From an uncultured Lachnospiraceae bacterium (lineage in GTDB: Bacteria > Bacillota > Clostridia > Lachnospirales > Lachnospiraceae), in assembly GCA_910579645.1 (NCBI GenBank), contig CAJTVK010000023.1:9536-42880 (forward strand): a stretch of DNA of 33,345 nt. Direction: 5' to 3'. This document shows positions 21,460 through 29,618 of this stretch, piece by piece; position 1 is the stretch's first letter, and every line of letters starts with the position of its first letter. Both the position numbers and the translations under genes were made by a program. The notes beneath the pieces are model-generated. The model was not told the DNA's origin. It saw only the letters and a program-made list of their open reading frames with translations, and did no database searches.

Positions 21460-22965
21460 TTATGCCTTTACTTCCATATGAATGACTGCACAGGCGGGAA
21501 TCGTCAGCCGGATGCTGCCGTTCTCAGTAACCGTCCAGTTTTCAAAGGGCTTCTCTTTTATGTTCTCGGGTTCCTCGAAGGTATTGTGACTATTCATCCG
21601 TCCGGTTAAAATGCCGGCATTTATTTCTGCGGCTTTCCGTTCGGCAAACAGGATTTCTATTTCTTTTGCTTCCGTGACGGAGGCATTTCCCAAGGTAATA
21701 TGGATGCTTCCTTCCGTGTCTATGGAGACAGATTCGGTAAGATTCGGTATTTTATGTTCTTCCGTGCCGATTTCCTCTGTTTCCAAAAAGCTTTCCAAAA
21801 GCTGTGCATTCTGATGATATTTGTACATGCGGAAAATGTAGTAGGTGGGAGTCAGCAGCATTTTGGCTCCTTCCGTTAAGATGACGGATTGCAGTACATT
21901 TACCATCTGTGCAATGTTGGCCATTTTCACACGGTCACAATGCTTATTGAATATATTCAAGGTGATACATGCCGTCATTGCGTCACGCATAGTATTCTGC
22001 TGATAGAGGAAACCGGGGTTGGTTCCGGGCTCTACGTCAAACCAACAGCCCCATTCGTCCACCATCATGCCTATTTTCTTATCCGGATCATAGTTGTCCA
22101 TGATTGCGCCGTGTTTTGTAACCAGTTCTTCCATCTTCCATGCTTTATCCAGCGTAAGGAACCATTCATCTTCTTCAAATTGAGTGGAGCTTCCTTTGTG
22201 TTCCCATCCTCCGGGCGTGACATAGTAATGCAGCGACAGGCCGTCCATCAGTCCGTGAAGATGTTCCGGCAGATGGTCATGGGCAGTGGAAAGTACCTGT
22301 TCCGTCCAGTGGTAGTCGTCCGAATTGGAACCGCAGCATATTTTGGAAATGGGATTTTTGCTGTCATAATTACGCACATAAGTTTGGTATCTTCTGTAAA
22401 GGTTACCATAATATTCCGGTGTCATGTTGCCTCCGCAGCCCCAGTTTTCATTGCCTACGCCGAAGTAATCGACTTTCCAGGGCTTTTCCCTGCCGTTTTC
22501 CCGGCGTAAATCAGCCATGGGGGAAACGCCGTCAAAGGTCATGTACTCAATCCATTCGGACATTTCCCGCACCGTGCCGCTTCCCACATTTCCGTTGACA
22601 TAGGCTTTGCATCCCAGCTGTTCGCACAGTTCCATAAACTCATGGGTGCCGAAGCTGTTATCTTCCAATACCCCGCCCCAATGGGTATTGATCATTTTTT
22701 TCCTGCTTTCTTTTGGGCCGATGCCGTCCCTCCAGTGATATTCATCGGCAAAGCATCCGCCGGGCCATCGCAATACCGGGATTTTCAGTTCTTTCAGTGC
22801 ATCTACCACATCTTTGCGCATGCCGTTTACATTGGGGATTTCCGAGTCCTCCCCTACATACAGTCCTTCATAGATGCATCTTCCTAAGTGTTCGGCGAAG
22901 TGGCCGTAGATTTCCGCATTGATTTTTCCTAGTTTTTTGTTTTCGTTAATTATTAATTTTGCCAT
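21460..22965 (-). CDS. abfA: Intracellular alpha-L-arabinofuranosidase, glycoside hydrolase family 51
   Basis: The 501-residue enzyme releases arabinofuranose from arabino-oligosaccharides in the cytoplasm (no signal peptide). The GH51 barrel motifs are clear: LRWPGGCFADEYHWRDGIGP, the acid/base Glu173 in GVGNENWG and the nucleophile Glu304 in MVDEWGCW. The C-terminal beta domain is complete and length is normal. GGAG lies 6 nt before the ATG. The promoter region at 23005-23053 shares an operator-like element with the nearby arsR-type gene, suggesting repression by that regulator. DUF6171 follows in the same operon. Confidence 0.95.
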   Translation of the reverse strand: MAKLIINENKKLGKINAEIYGHFAEHLGRCIYEGLYVGEDSEIPNVNGMRKDVVDALKELKIPVLRWPGGCFADEYHWRDGIGPKESRKKMINTHWGGVLEDNSFGTHEFMELCEQLGCKAYVNGNVGSGTVREMSEWIEYMTFDGVSPMADLRRENGREKPWKVDYFGVGNENWGCGGNMTPEYYGNLYRRYQTYVRNYDSKNPISKICCGSNSDDYHWTEQVLSTAHDHLPEHLHGLMDGLSLHYYVTPGGWEHKGSSTQFEEDEWFLTLDKAWKMEELVTKHGAIMDNYDPDKKIGMMVDEWGCWFDVEPGTNPGFLYQQNTMRDAMTACITLNIFNKHCDRVKMANIAQMVNVLQSVILTEGAKMLLTPTYYIFRMYKYHQNAQLLESFLETEEIGTEEHKIPNLTESVSIDTEGSIHITLGNASVTEAKEIEILFAERKAAEINAGILTGRMNSHNTFEEPENIKEKPFENWTVTENGSIRLTIPACAVIHMEVKA

Positions 22966-23004
22966 TGCCTGCTCCTTTTCTGCCCGCTTTCATATATAAT
23001 ATAA

Positions 23005-23053
23005 AATATTTTAGGCTATTTTAAATATTATACTATCGTGTGGGTTTTGACAA
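23005..23053 (-). promoter_or_regulatory. Predicted abfA promoter with overlapping candidate operator
   Basis: On the minus strand TTGTCA (23053-23048) and TATAAT (23032-23027) are 15 bp apart. A perfect 7-bp inverted repeat AATATTT (23005-23011) / AAATATT (23023-23029) overlaps the -10 box and start site. It encloses TTAGGCTATTTTA, which differs by one base from the element at the arsR start site. Confidence 0.55.
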
Positions 23054-23131
23054 GGGAATTGCAATATAAAATAACTAAATTACTTTGAAAAATAGTTTAA
23101 TGTAAAATACTTTATATAAATATAAAATATA

Positions 23132-23269
23132 AATGTAATTTGGCGCGTTCTGTGCATTATGATGAGCGTTACCGCTCACAAAGTGAGTCAATGTCACTAA
23201 TTTTAGGATACGGTTCGTTTCCGGAATAATAATTTTTACGTCGGTACTTAGGCATTGTGCGCAAAGCAC
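23132..23269 (-). other. Coding-like fragment or intergenic repeat, no assigned function
   Basis: In the 466-bp gap between abfA and the DUF885 gene, this stretch reads open on the minus strand (GTG start) with a balanced, protein-like composition (CLSTDVKIIIPETNRILKLV, then THFVSGNAHHNAQNAPN). It has no ribosome binding site. Short inverted repeats occur in the same DNA (GAGCG/CGCTC, CTCAC/GTGAG, GTGC/GCAC). It may be a gene remnant or a dispersed intergenic repeat. The rest of the gap is AT-rich promoter-like sequence. Confidence 0.3.
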
Positions 23270-23431
23270 TTCTGATACGGTTGACTTTTATGTGGGAATT
23301 TCATATAATTTAAATACGGTTAATTGTTTGTACCGAAAAGGAATAAGAATAAAATTCAGCAAAGGGATGCGTGCCATGGCCGGACAATGTGGCAGATGCT
23401 GCAAAAGCTGTGGCGGCAGAGGGTGGATAGC

Positions 23432-25210
23432 ATGCACAAAAGAAAGAGGCTGACAGGACTTATATTGGCAGCGTGCGTGGCAGGGTGTTCTGTCCTGCAG
23501 GGCTGTTCGGCATCGGAACTGCCGTGGAATAAGTATAGGGCGGAAAGGGAACGGCAGAAATTCGATGAGATGGAGGAGCGTCTGTTTGTGGAAGAGATTA
23601 CCGGTGATACGCTGAGCCTGCATTTTTATTTGGCAGATCCGGAAAGCTATGGAATCGAGGATTATGAAGTGACCTTGGGTAGCTATTCCATAGAACATGC
23701 GGAGGAGTCATATGAGGAAATCAGACAGGTCAAGGAAGAACTGCATGAGATGAATTACAAGCTGCTGACTAAGGAACAGCAGCTGACTTATGAAGTGCTG
23801 GACTACTATTTGGATACGGAATTGAAAAGCGAAGGGTTCGAATTGTACAGCAATCCCCTGAAGCCTACGATAGGGCAGCAGGTGGAGCTTCCGCTGATGC
23901 TCGCTGATTATATGTTTTATGATAAGCGCGACGTGGAAGACTATTTGGAATTATTGTCCCAGATAGACGACTATTACGGAGAAATTATGGATTATGAAAG
24001 GATGAAATCCGAAGAGGGGCTGTTTATGTCCGATGCGGTGGCGGATGAAGTGATAGAATCCTGCATGGGCTATTTGGAGGATGCGGAAGACAGTTTTCTG
24101 ACGGCCACCTTTGCGGAAAAGCTGGACGCTTTGGAGGATGTGGATTCGGAAGAGAAGGAAGCCTTTAAAGCCCGGCATTTGGAAATTATGGAAGAGGAAT
24201 TTATTCCTGCCTATGAGTCTATGATAGACGGCATAGAGGAACTGAAAGGCACCGGGAAGAATGACAAGGGCCTTTATTACCTGCCGAAGGGGAAGGAATA
24301 TTATCAATATCTGTTAAGTTCCACGGCAGGGGTTACCTATAAGAACATGGGACGGCTGGAAAACGAGATTCTGGAAAGGATGAACGGAGAACTTAAAGAA
24401 TTGCAGGACGTGGTAGATAAGAAGCCGGAAATTATAGACGAACTGGACGACTACGAATTCAGGCTATCCGATCCGGATGAGGTTCTGGCCGATCTGCAGG
24501 AACAGATAGACGGCCGGTTCCCTGCAATTCCGCAGTCTCAGTACCGGCTGAAATATGTGCCGGAAGCTTTGGAGGATTCTTTCAGTCCTGCGGCATGCCT
24601 TTCGCCGCCGATTGACCGGCCGGAGGATAACATGATATATATCAATGGTTCCGAGGAATTTGAGAATTATGACATGTATACGCTGCTTGCCCATGAAGGA
24701 TATCCGGGGCATCTGTACCAAAATATATATTTCCATGAAAGCGGCGTGTCCAATCTGCGGAATTTGCTGAAATATACCAGTTACAGTGAAGGATGGGCGA
24801 CTTATGTGGAATACCTTGCTTATGAATTTGACAATGGGCTTACTCCTGAAGCGGGACGTGTGCTGGCACGGAACTCTTCGATCAATATGGGGGTGACGGC
24901 CCTGCTGGATCTCTATATCCATTATTTCGGGTGGGATGTGGAGACTACGGAAGAATATCTGGCGGAGGTCATGGGCATTTATGACAAAGAGATGGTGGGG
25001 GATATTTATTTGCAGATTGTAGGCAACCCCGGCAATTATATGAAATATTATTTAGGATATCTGAAAATTGCGGATATGAGGCAGGATGCGGAAGAGAAGC
25101 TGGGAGAAAATTTCAGCGAAATGGAATTCCACCAATTTTTACTGGATATGGGTCCGGCTCCCTTTTCCATTATTAAAAAGTACTTTGAAGAGGAGTATCT
25201 GAAAGGATAA
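23432..25210 (+). CDS. DUF885 lipoprotein, putative metallopeptidase
   Basis: The 592-residue protein starts with a lipoprotein signal (MHKRKRLTGLILAACVAG, lipobox VLQGC with Cys25), so it is anchored on the outer face of the membrane. The DUF885 family signature HEGYPGH (His421-His427) lies in LLAHEGYPGHLYQ, and SEGWATYVEYLAYE supplies the downstream Glu-rich helix. This layout suggests a zinc-dependent peptidase, though activity is not established for the family. ATG 23432 is chosen because of GAGGGTGG just upstream and the signal peptide; an earlier in-frame start would bury the signal. A terminator follows 10 nt after the stop. Confidence 0.88.
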   Translation: MHKRKRLTGLILAACVAGCSVLQGCSASELPWNKYRAERERQKFDEMEERLFVEEITGDTLSLHFYLADPESYGIEDYEVTLGSYSIEHAEESYEEIRQVKEELHEMNYKLLTKEQQLTYEVLDYYLDTELKSEGFELYSNPLKPTIGQQVELPLMLADYMFYDKRDVEDYLELLSQIDDYYGEIMDYERMKSEEGLFMSDAVADEVIESCMGYLEDAEDSFLTATFAEKLDALEDVDSEEKEAFKARHLEIMEEEFIPAYESMIDGIEELKGTGKNDKGLYYLPKGKEYYQYLLSSTAGVTYKNMGRLENEILERMNGELKELQDVVDKKPEIIDELDDYEFRLSDPDEVLADLQEQIDGRFPAIPQSQYRLKYVPEALEDSFSPAACLSPPIDRPEDNMIYINGSEEFENYDMYTLLAHEGYPGHLYQNIYFHESGVSNLRNLLKYTSYSEGWATYVEYLAYEFDNGLTPEAGRVLARNSSINMGVTALLDLYIHYFGWDVETTEEYLAEVMGIYDKEMVGDIYLQIVGNPGNYMKYYLGYLKIADMRQDAEEKLGENFSEMEFHQFLLDMGPAPFSIIKKYFEEEYLKG

Positions 25211-25219
25211 ATAGCAGTA

Positions 25220-25248
25220 GGGATGCCGTTTTTCATGGCATCCCTTTT
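25220..25248 (+). terminator. Rho-independent terminator of the DUF885 gene
   Basis: GGGATGCC (25220-25227) pairs perfectly with GGCATCCC (25237-25244) around a 9-nt loop and is followed by TTTT. The reverse direction lacks a T run. Confidence 0.85.
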
Positions 25249-25257
25249 GACGGTCTT

Positions 25258-26007
25258 TTATTGCCGGTTGTCTTCAAAGTATTCCGACGGATAGACTCCG
25301 GTCACTTTTTTAAAATCATTGGATAACTGCTGAGGATATTTAAAACCTACCCGATAACATACTTCCGTAATTTTCATGCCGGGATCATTCAAATATTCAA
25401 TGGCTTTCTCGATTCGGACTTTCCTTAGATAGGCCGGAAAAGTCATTCCTGTTTCTTTGCGGAACAAGCTGCTGAAATGGCTGTAACTTAATGAAATATG
25501 TTTCGCTACTTCATCCATCCGTAAGGTGCTGTTCATATAATGTGTGCGGATGTATTCTTCCGCATAGGAAATGATGCTGCGGTGAGGGGAAGTTCCCGAT
25601 ATTGTCTGTTCCGAAGGAGCTGCCATATTTTCAGGAGGTAAAAATGCCCTGAGTTTACGGTCCAATTCCGCTACCGATATCGGCTTAAGCAAATAATCAT
25701 CCGCGCCTCCGGTAAATGCGTCATGTACATAGGCAAAATCATCATATCCGCTCAGCACAAGGATGATTCCGGCAAATCCCCTGTCCCTTGCCTGCCGGAT
25801 TAAGGTGATTCCTGTCATAAAGGGCATGCGTATGTCTGTAATCATAATATCAAATTTTCTTTTTTCCAATAATTTGAGCGCGCTGTTTCCGTTGTTGCAG
25901 CTGACTGTTTCATAGGTAATAGGATGTTTCAGCCGCCCTATCTTCAAAATAATGCTTTCACAGATAAATTGTTCATCATCTACAATGAGGATTGACTTAA
26001 CCTTCAT
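25258..26007 (-). CDS. AraC-type response regulator, YesN-like
   Basis: The 249-residue protein has an N-terminal receiver domain (ILIVDDEQF acidic pair, phosphoacceptor Asp58 in MITDIRMPF, Lys in YLLKPIS). A C-terminal AraC/XylS double helix-turn-helix follows (about residues 150-249; MDEVAKHISLSYSHFSSLFRKETG and ITEVCYRVGF). Such YesN proteins activate sugar-uptake and glycan-degradation operons after phosphorylation by a YesM-type kinase. Its ATG shares one base with the kinase stop codon (TAATG), so the two are translationally coupled. Confidence 0.93.
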   Translation of the reverse strand: MKVKSILIVDDEQFICESIILKIGRLKHPITYETVSCNNGNSALKLLEKRKFDIMITDIRMPFMTGITLIRQARDRGFAGIILVLSGYDDFAYVHDAFTGGADDYLLKPISVAELDRKLRAFLPPENMAAPSEQTISGTSPHRSIISYAEEYIRTHYMNSTLRMDEVAKHISLSYSHFSSLFRKETGMTFPAYLRKVRIEKAIEYLNDPGMKITEVCYRVGFKYPQQLSNDFKKVTGVYPSEYFEDNRQ

Positions 26008-27755
26008 TAGGGCATCTCCTTTTTCCCTTCGGCAGGAAAGCTTTTTCTGGGTATTCTCCAGGTTACCGTGGTACCGTTCCATTCTTGGCTTCTTACATGC
26101 AGGCGGCATTTCACGGAATAGAATAGGCATAATCGGGAATTAATGTTACTAAGTCCGATTCCGGATTCATTTCTGTCTTCCGTGCCGGACAGCTTCTCGT
26201 TAATATCTTTCAGTTCTGTATCCGGTATTCCTTTTCCGTTGTCCGTGATTTCAAAATATACAAAGTCTTCTTTGCTTTCTGCGTTAAGGATAATATGGAG
26301 AGGTTCTCCGTAATATCCGTGGACAAAGCAATTTTCTATGATGGGCTGGAGCAGAAAACGGGGCACCTGCAGCCCGTATAGTTCGGAAGGGATAGTTACG
26401 GTAAGGGAGATATTGGAAAATTTCAGCTGCTGAATGCACATATAGTTTAAGGTTTGTTTCAGTTCCATATCCAAGGAAGAAAAGCGTTCTTTTCCGGTCA
26501 TGTTATAGCGCAGCATATTGGAAAAGGCTACCATGGCATCTGCTTCCTCATAATGACCATACAGTTCCATTTTATAAGAAAAGGCTTCCAAAGTATTGTA
26601 TAGGAAATGAGGGTTAATTTGCTGCTGTAAAGCTTTCAGCCTGCTTTCCTTTACGAGGCATGCCTGATTTATCGTTAGCGTAAGCAGTTCCTGGATTTTA
26701 TCAATCTGCTCATTAAAGGCACGGGCCATCCGTGTAATTTCATCATCTCCTTTCAGCGGCAGCTTATCATGAAAGCCGTTAGCAATGGATGCATCAAACT
26801 GTTCCAGGCAGACGTACATGCTGCGGGAGATTTTTTTTATGAACCGTACAACTGTCAGAACCAGCACAATTGCAAAAATTGCTGATGTGGCTGCAATAAT
26901 GAGCAATGCGCCATACTGAGGATTCTGAGGATAAATATAGAGCAATGACTGCGGGAACCCGTTAATATCTATTTTTTTTATAAGGGAACCTTTTTCTTGG
27001 GCGGCTTGCAGCATTTGTTCTGCCTCTTGCTGAGAAAGCCCGCTAAAATGCAAAGAAGCATCATAGTTGATAATAAGTTCCTTGCCGGTTTGGGTAATCT
27101 CCCATAAATCCTCAATCGGTCTTTCCGGCTTCTCCTGATTTCCGTGCAAAAAGGAATCCATTTCCTTTTCGGGCACGGAGATTGCCAATACATAAAGCAA
27201 CTCATTGTTAATCAGTACTTTGCGCAGATAAGTATAATGTTTCTCATATGGCGTAAAGTTTCCTATATATCCTTCCGTGTCACAAGGCAATATCCAATGG
27301 TCGGTTTCCGGGGAGTCGATAAAGTCCGCTGTCTTGCCTGTATCCAAGTCACTCAGAAAAAAGAAAGAGCCAAAGCCTCTGGGAATGGTTGGATTTGCAT
27401 AAAAAATACGGACAGTATATCCATACTGTTTTGCATGGTCGGAGGACAGGATGGAAGCTATCTGCGTTCGGTAATATTGAAGGTTCTGATTGGTATAATT
27501 TACCAGCAGGAAGCCGCTTAAGCCGTTGTCCGTGCAAATGCGGTTGGCAAGGGCGTATACATTTTGGACATGCATCGCCCTGATGGACTTTCCCTGTTCT
27601 GTTTCCAAGTTTATTCTGGCCTGCCAACTGTTTAGCCCCTCGTCTACAATGCGGAAAACCGTAAGTAATGTAACGGCAAAAAAGGGTATTACAAGGAAAA
27701 CAATAATACGGATAATCAATATCCGGTACATGGAATGTGTTTTTGGTTTCTTCAA
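26007..27755 (-). CDS. YesM-like sensor histidine kinase
   Basis: The 582-residue protein has a membrane helix at about residues 10-31 and an extracellular sensing segment of about 245 residues. A second helix follows at about 281-303, then HAMP. The His_kinase (PF06580) dimerisation motif QQINPHFLYN carries phosphoacceptor His383. The ATPase domain has the N box IIENCFVHGY and ITDNGKGIP and GIGLSNINSRL glycine boxes. The TTG at 27755 is chosen as start because GGAGGA lies 5 nt upstream; the in-frame ATG at 27770 would place that box inside the coding sequence. It probably senses an extracellular sugar or oligosaccharide. Confidence 0.92.
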   Translation of the reverse strand: MKKPKTHSMYRILIIRIIVFLVIPFFAVTLLTVFRIVDEGLNSWQARINLETEQGKSIRAMHVQNVYALANRICTDNGLSGFLLVNYTNQNLQYYRTQIASILSSDHAKQYGYTVRIFYANPTIPRGFGSFFFLSDLDTGKTADFIDSPETDHWILPCDTEGYIGNFTPYEKHYTYLRKVLINNELLYVLAISVPEKEMDSFLHGNQEKPERPIEDLWEITQTGKELIINYDASLHFSGLSQQEAEQMLQAAQEKGSLIKKIDINGFPQSLLYIYPQNPQYGALLIIAATSAIFAIVLVLTVVRFIKKISRSMYVCLEQFDASIANGFHDKLPLKGDDEITRMARAFNEQIDKIQELLTLTINQACLVKESRLKALQQQINPHFLYNTLEAFSYKMELYGHYEEADAMVAFSNMLRYNMTGKERFSSLDMELKQTLNYMCIQQLKFSNISLTVTIPSELYGLQVPRFLLQPIIENCFVHGYYGEPLHIILNAESKEDFVYFEITDNGKGIPDTELKDINEKLSGTEDRNESGIGLSNINSRLCLFYSVKCRLHVRSQEWNGTTVTWRIPRKSFPAEGKKEMP

Positions 27756-27804
27756 AATTATCCTCCACATGTCTCAGATTTCCGCCCTGAATAAAATTAT
27801 TATA

Positions 27805-29472
27805 TCATATTTTCTGCAAATGTCTGTATATTTCAGAATTGATGCAGCATCTCAGCCGGGTAAGGAATTCCTTGCTGCGGGGATATTGCTTAAATGTAAT
27901 GAGCATCCCTGCCTGTCTGTTAATCAGTTCCGAAACATATCGGTAGGAGGTAAGGCTTTCCAGGAACTGCATGGCACGCAGGTCATTCATTGCCTGTGCC
28001 AGGACGGAAAGGCGTATGGAGCCTCGCGGCATATCGTCGTCTCCGGGATAGACCAGAAAGGCATCTCCTGCCGGGAAGCTTTCTCCGCAATCCGTAATTG
28101 CATAGGGGTCAATATGCTTTTTGGAGTAACGGGTGTTATAAAAGTTGTAGCCCCAATGAAGAAAACCTTGCAGCCGGTAAAGGTAAGCTTGGACGCCGAT
28201 GATTCTGTTCCGGTAAGAGGGCATTGCAAAAAAACGATTGCTTACATCCACTCCCTGCACGCAGCAATAGTAGGTCCATAGGTCGGGAACTCCTGCATCG
28301 AGAAATGGCTCCAAGTGGTTATTGCTGACGATAGGATGGGAAACGGCTCCTTCGCGGAACAGCGCGTAGTCGCTGCAGGCATCGAAGAGAAAGCTGTCAG
28401 GCAGATGTCTGGCCATGCATTGCCGGGCTGCTTTATAGGATTCCATATGTTCTTTGCCGGGTTCATCGGAAACGTGGAACCGGCAGGACTGAAGTATGCC
28501 CAGCGAGACTAGGCGGCTGCGCAGCTGTGGCAGGAAAGCATCCAGAAAAGCCCGGTAGGATTTGCCGCCTGCCGGTGTGTCCCAACCGAATATTTTTTTC
28601 GTTCCCGTATCCGTATCGGCTATTATTTTAGGGGCATAATAAGCTCCCCACTGTGTAAACAGCGGAGCCATTTCAAAGTAGCGGATTCCGCATCTAAGGC
28701 ACATTTCCACCCATTTATCCAGCTTCGTAAAATCAAAGGAGTAGACATCACCGGTTTTCTTTACGCCGATTAATTGAACCGTGGTACGTTCGCCGCCTAC
28801 GGCAGTGTCTAAAGGAGGGGTAAATAAGGGCGTAAAGGCCATGTTGATTCCATGTTTTACCGCATATTGAATGTAATTCTCCAGCAGTTTCCAATGTCTT
28901 GGAGAAAACGGTTCTGTCCGGTAATAATCTGCGAGACAGTCCGCATGCAGCATTTCCGTATGGATAAAGTGCATTTCGGGAAGCCGGGCACCAATGACAT
29001 TCAGTTCGGTTTTGGCACTCCATATGAAACTGCCGTTTCGGTTTCTTGCTTCCACGGTGACCGGGCAGATGCCGGGGCTGCAGTTGCCGGAGGGCGTAAG
29101 ATCCACCCAGATGCTTCTCCATTGCTTATGGATTCCGTGCACCCCTTCCTCCGGTAAGTAGTTATCCAATAAATCCGGATAAAGTCCGGCCTGCGTGGAC
29201 AGATAATCTTCATCGTGCGCTCCGCTGCATACCAGATTCCCCGGCATGAGACATACTTTCCGGATGGAAGTTTCACAGTTGCCGTCTGCCCGGACTGAAA
29301 AATACAGTACATCTTCTGAAAGTTCGTCTCCGCTGCAGTCAAGATAATAGGCTACCTGAAAAGACACTGTCTCACAGAGGAAAGCCTCCGGCAGTGTTTC
29401 CGCAGGTTCCGGCGCTTGGTTTGAAAAAATTTTATCCATGGAAGATGCAATGATAAATCGGTATGAATTCAT
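27805..29472 (-). CDS. DUF4091 domain protein, glycoside-hydrolase-like
   Basis: The 555-residue protein has an N-terminal beta domain (about 1-150), then a TIM-barrel-like region with HFIHTEMLHADCLADYY and RFHVSDEPGKEHMESY. The DUF4091 C-terminal block GFLHWGYNFYNTRYSK...PAGDAFLVYPG...SIRLSVLAQAMNDLRAMQFLE ends it. No signal peptide is present, so it is cytoplasmic and probably acts on an imported oligosaccharide. Acidic residues such as the Asp-Glu pair of VSDEPG are candidate catalytic groups by position only. It lies between the binding protein and the kinase genes of the same operon. Confidence 0.8.
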   Translation of the reverse strand: MNSYRFIIASSMDKIFSNQAPEPAETLPEAFLCETVSFQVAYYLDCSGDELSEDVLYFSVRADGNCETSIRKVCLMPGNLVCSGAHDEDYLSTQAGLYPDLLDNYLPEEGVHGIHKQWRSIWVDLTPSGNCSPGICPVTVEARNRNGSFIWSAKTELNVIGARLPEMHFIHTEMLHADCLADYYRTEPFSPRHWKLLENYIQYAVKHGINMAFTPLFTPPLDTAVGGERTTVQLIGVKKTGDVYSFDFTKLDKWVEMCLRCGIRYFEMAPLFTQWGAYYAPKIIADTDTGTKKIFGWDTPAGGKSYRAFLDAFLPQLRSRLVSLGILQSCRFHVSDEPGKEHMESYKAARQCMARHLPDSFLFDACSDYALFREGAVSHPIVSNNHLEPFLDAGVPDLWTYYCCVQGVDVSNRFFAMPSYRNRIIGVQAYLYRLQGFLHWGYNFYNTRYSKKHIDPYAITDCGESFPAGDAFLVYPGDDDMPRGSIRLSVLAQAMNDLRAMQFLESLTSYRYVSELINRQAGMLITFKQYPRSKEFLTRLRCCINSEIYRHLQKI

Positions 29473-29519
29473 GATGTTTCACTCCTTTTGTTTATTTCCG
29501 CGGGCAACGAGCCGGACGG

Positions 29520-29605
29520 CCGCATTTGTGCGGATATTTGGCGGCTGCCGCAAGGGTCAATGCCTCAATGCCATTAGTCGGTTCTGCCTGAAACAGGCAG
29601 AACCG
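29520..29605 (-). other. Three consecutive hairpins between binding-protein and DUF4091 genes
   Basis: The 146-nt gap contains CCGCA-TTTG-TGCGG (29520-29533), GCGG-CTG-CCGC (29541-29551) and a perfect 12-bp stem CGGTTCTGCCTG-AAA-CAGGCAGAACCG (29579-29605). None has a T run in the direction of transcription. Such stable stems after solute-binding-protein genes commonly protect the upstream mRNA or cause partial attenuation, raising binding protein over downstream products. Confidence 0.6.
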
Positions 29606-29618
29606 CTAAGCTTATCCG

